From contig CALXQS010000008.1 in the NCBI GenBank assembly GCA_944390715.1, positions 1-64,000 of the forward strand: DNA of 64,000 nt. The letters are read 5' to 3'. The stretch is from an uncultured Duodenibacillus sp. GTDB taxonomy: Bacteria > Pseudomonadota > Gammaproteobacteria > Burkholderiales > Burkholderiaceae_F. The translations under genes were made by a program, and so were the position numbers. A model generated the notes under the pieces. It saw only the letters and a program-made list of their open reading frames with translations. It was not told where the DNA came from and searched no databases. This document shows, piece after piece, positions 62,657 through 64,000 of the stretch (its first letter is position 1; each line of letters starts with the position of its first letter).

Positions 62657-63082
62657 ATGAATTTTCGCTCTTTTGCGGTTTGCGCCGTTTTTGGACTCTC
62701 TGTTGCCGGCCTTTCCGGCTGCAGCTTCAACAGCTACATCTATCGTCCCGATGTTCACCAAGGCAATCTTGTGACAGAGGAAATGATCCAGCAGCTGCAG
62801 GTCGGCATGAGCCGCCAGCAAGTACTCTTCCTGTTGGGAGAACCTTTGGTGCAAAGTCAGTTCCACACTCACCGCTGGGACTATACCTACTATTTCAACC
62901 CGCGCTACGGGGACATTGAAAGTCGCAAGGTCACGCTCACATTTGACGACCAGGACCGCTTGACGGCCGTCGCACACGATGCGCTTCCCACAGAAAAGCA
63001 GGCCGACGAGATGATTCTCGGTCAGGAAACTGACTTCAAAATCACCCCTTTGGTCGTACCCGAAAGAGACGAGGATGAGTGA
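62657..63082 (+). CDS. bamE: Outer membrane assembly factor BamE
   Basis: Outer-membrane lipoprotein of 141 residues, part of the BAM complex. The signal peptide ends in a lipobox (LSGC, cysteine about 20). The mature part has YRPDVHQGNLVTEEMI, QVGMSRQQVLFLLGEP and the WDYTYYF segment of the SmpA/OmlA fold. A Gly-Glu-rich C-tail is short. The stop overlaps dapB by one base (TGATG). The start has no strong ribosome site. Confidence 0.95.
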   Translation: MNFRSFAVCAVFGLSVAGLSGCSFNSYIYRPDVHQGNLVTEEMIQQLQVGMSRQQVLFLLGEPLVQSQFHTHRWDYTYYFNPRYGDIESRKVTLTFDDQDRLTAVAHDALPTEKQADEMILGQETDFKITPLVVPERDEDE

Positions 63083-63876
63083 TGGCAAGAATTGCTGTAT
63101 CCGGAGCAAGCGGCCGCATGGGAAAAATGCTCATTGAGGCTGTTGTTCAATCTGAGGACCTTGAACTTGCCGCTGCGCTCTGCCCAGAGTCTGACGCAGC
63201 AGTTGGCCTAGACGCCGGCGCCTTCATGGGGAAAACGACGGGCGTCGAAATCAGTGCAGACCCCGGCGTTTTGCAAACGTGCGATGTCCTCATCGACTTT
63301 ACGCGCCCGGCGGGAACTCTGGCCTACCTTGATGCCTGCGTTCAGTACAAAACGGGCATGGTCATCGGGACGACCGGTTTTGACGCTGCGGGCATTGCCG
63401 CTATTGAACGCGCCTCGCAACTTGTTCCGATCGTTTTTGCTCCCAACATGAGCGTCGGCGTCAACGCAGCATTTAAGCTTATCGAGACCGCCGCAAAGCT
63501 TCTTGCCGGCTACGACTGCGAAATCGTCGAAATGCATCACAAGCATAAAGTTGACGCCCCTTCAGGTACTGCGCTTGAGATGGGGCGGCGCGTGGCTCTT
63601 GCACGCGGTCAAAATTTCGACGACGTTGCTCTTTTAAGCCGCCAAGGTCATACCGGCGAAAGAAAGCCGGGAACCATCGGTTTTGCCGCTTTGCGCGGAG
63701 GCGATGTGGTGGGAGACCACACAGTGGTTTTTGCAAGCACCGGCGAGCGCATTGAAATAAGCCACAAGTCTGGTTCTCGAGCGGGATACGCACAGGGATC
63801 GCTTGAGGCCGCGCGTTTCATTTTGAAAAGAAATAAAGGGCTCTACAACATGTCCGATGTTCTTGGACTGAGCTAA
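63082..63876 (+). CDS. dapB: 4-hydroxy-tetrahydrodipicolinate reductase
   Basis: Lysine and diaminopimelate biosynthesis enzyme of 264 residues. The NAD(P)H loop is SGASGRMGKM, followed by DFTRPAGTL and GTTGF. The substrate and catalytic region is EMHHKHKVDAPSGTA with the conserved histidines and lysine. It supplies meso-DAP to MurE. ATG at 63082 shares a base with the bamE stop; a GTG three bases earlier is less likely. Confidence 0.97.
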   Translation: MARIAVSGASGRMGKMLIEAVVQSEDLELAAALCPESDAAVGLDAGAFMGKTTGVEISADPGVLQTCDVLIDFTRPAGTLAYLDACVQYKTGMVIGTTGFDAAGIAAIERASQLVPIVFAPNMSVGVNAAFKLIETAAKLLAGYDCEIVEMHHKHKVDAPSGTALEMGRRVALARGQNFDDVALLSRQGHTGERKPGTIGFAALRGGDVVGDHTVVFASTGERIEISHKSGSRAGYAQGSLEAARFILKRNKGLYNMSDVLGLS

Positions 63877-63894
63877 TCTATCGGACTCGGTCTT

Positions 63895-63920
63895 TTGCGG
63901 CCGGCCGCAATAATTTTTTT
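63895..63920 (+). terminator. intrinsic terminator after dapB
   Basis: A perfect 16-base palindrome TTGCGGCCGGCCGCAA is followed by TAATTTTTTT. It separates dapB from the next gene. Confidence 0.75.
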
Positions 63921-63942
63921 CAGCACAGAAAGGATCTCCATC

Positions 63943-64000
63943 ATGAACGAACAACTCGACAAACTCGAAAGCTCCGTCGCCCGTCTCGTGCAGGCCTACA
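63943..64000 (+). CDS. start of a small coiled-coil protein (TIGR02449/ZapB-like), cut by window end
   Basis: Nineteen residues (MNEQLDKLESSVARLVQAY) are visible, with AAGGA eight bases before the ATG. The heptad pattern and the motif LDKLESSVARLVQAY resemble the N-terminus of the small TIGR02449 family, often found just before zapA in betaproteobacteria. The remainder lies outside the window, so the call rests on little sequence. Confidence 0.5.
   Translation, partial: MNEQLDKLESSVARLVQAY

Overview
This 64 kb window is a chromosomal segment of a Gram-negative betaproteobacterium. It is almost wholly coding, with short gaps and many overlapping stop/start codons. The division and wall gene order, the single-chain SdaA, the pairing of glyQ/glyS with lnt and corC, and a short LPS-core cluster point to Burkholderiales, most likely a gut Sutterellaceae (Sutterella/Parasutterella type). 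That placement is inferred from gene content, not from a 16S gene. I see no rRNA, tRNA, insertion sequence, prophage or CRISPR array.

Layout. (1) 0.1-17.2 kb, minus strand: the dcw division and cell-wall operon, transcribed mraZ-rsmH-ftsL-ftsI-murE-murF-mraY-murD-ftsW-murG-murC-ddlB-ftsQ-ftsA. It is preceded by three MraZ-type operator boxes. It stops at ftsA and is followed by mdaB where ftsZ is normally found. (2) 17.2-17.8 kb: an unusual intergenic region with a promoter, a strong intrinsic terminator and a possible small RNA. (3) 17.8-33.1 kb, minus strand: a YgjP-like metallopeptidase, plsC, glyS, glyQ, lnt, corC, ybeY, phoH, miaB, sdaA, a GcvT-fold protein and a large Orn/Lys/Arg decarboxylase. 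(4) 33.5-38.2 kb, plus strand: gmk-rpoZ-spoT and an orphan fold-type III PLP decarboxylase. (5) 38.3-46.5 kb, minus strand: msbA, a PglC-like initiating transferase, a WbpM-like dehydratase, an SDR reductase/epimerase, creA, a Wzm/Wzt-type ABC exporter and greB. (6) 46.6-53.4 kb: an AT-rich LPS-core block, with GT9 transferase-waaG-waaP-DUF1796 on plus and a waaL-like ligase and a PbgA/YejM-like membrane sulfatase on minus. (7) 53.5-64 kb: dnaE, ettA, an Arg/Asp-rich Tat-exported protein, mltD, fabI, fur, bamE, dapB and the start of a small coiled-coil protein.

Functional reading. The window concentrates envelope biology. It covers peptidoglycan precursor synthesis and septation, lipoprotein acylation (Lnt), phospholipid and fatty-acid synthesis (PlsC, FabI), lipid A-core flipping (MsbA), core glycosylation and phosphorylation (GT9, WaaG, WaaP), O-chain initiation, export and ligation, outer-membrane assembly (BamE), wall turnover (MltD), and a PbgA-like protein that in enterobacteria controls LPS synthesis. 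Interleaved are translation, RNA and stringent-response genes (GlyQS, YbeY, MiaB, EttA, RpoZ, SpoT, GreB).

The points most worth a second look are the missing ftsZ, the hairpin element upstream of mraZ, the PbgA-like protein that keeps metal-ligand residues, the DUF1796 gene inside the LPS-core operon, the possible UDP-QuiNAc-type initiation set, and a G10 tract upstream of the GcvT-like gene. I found no clearly novel multi-gene system.
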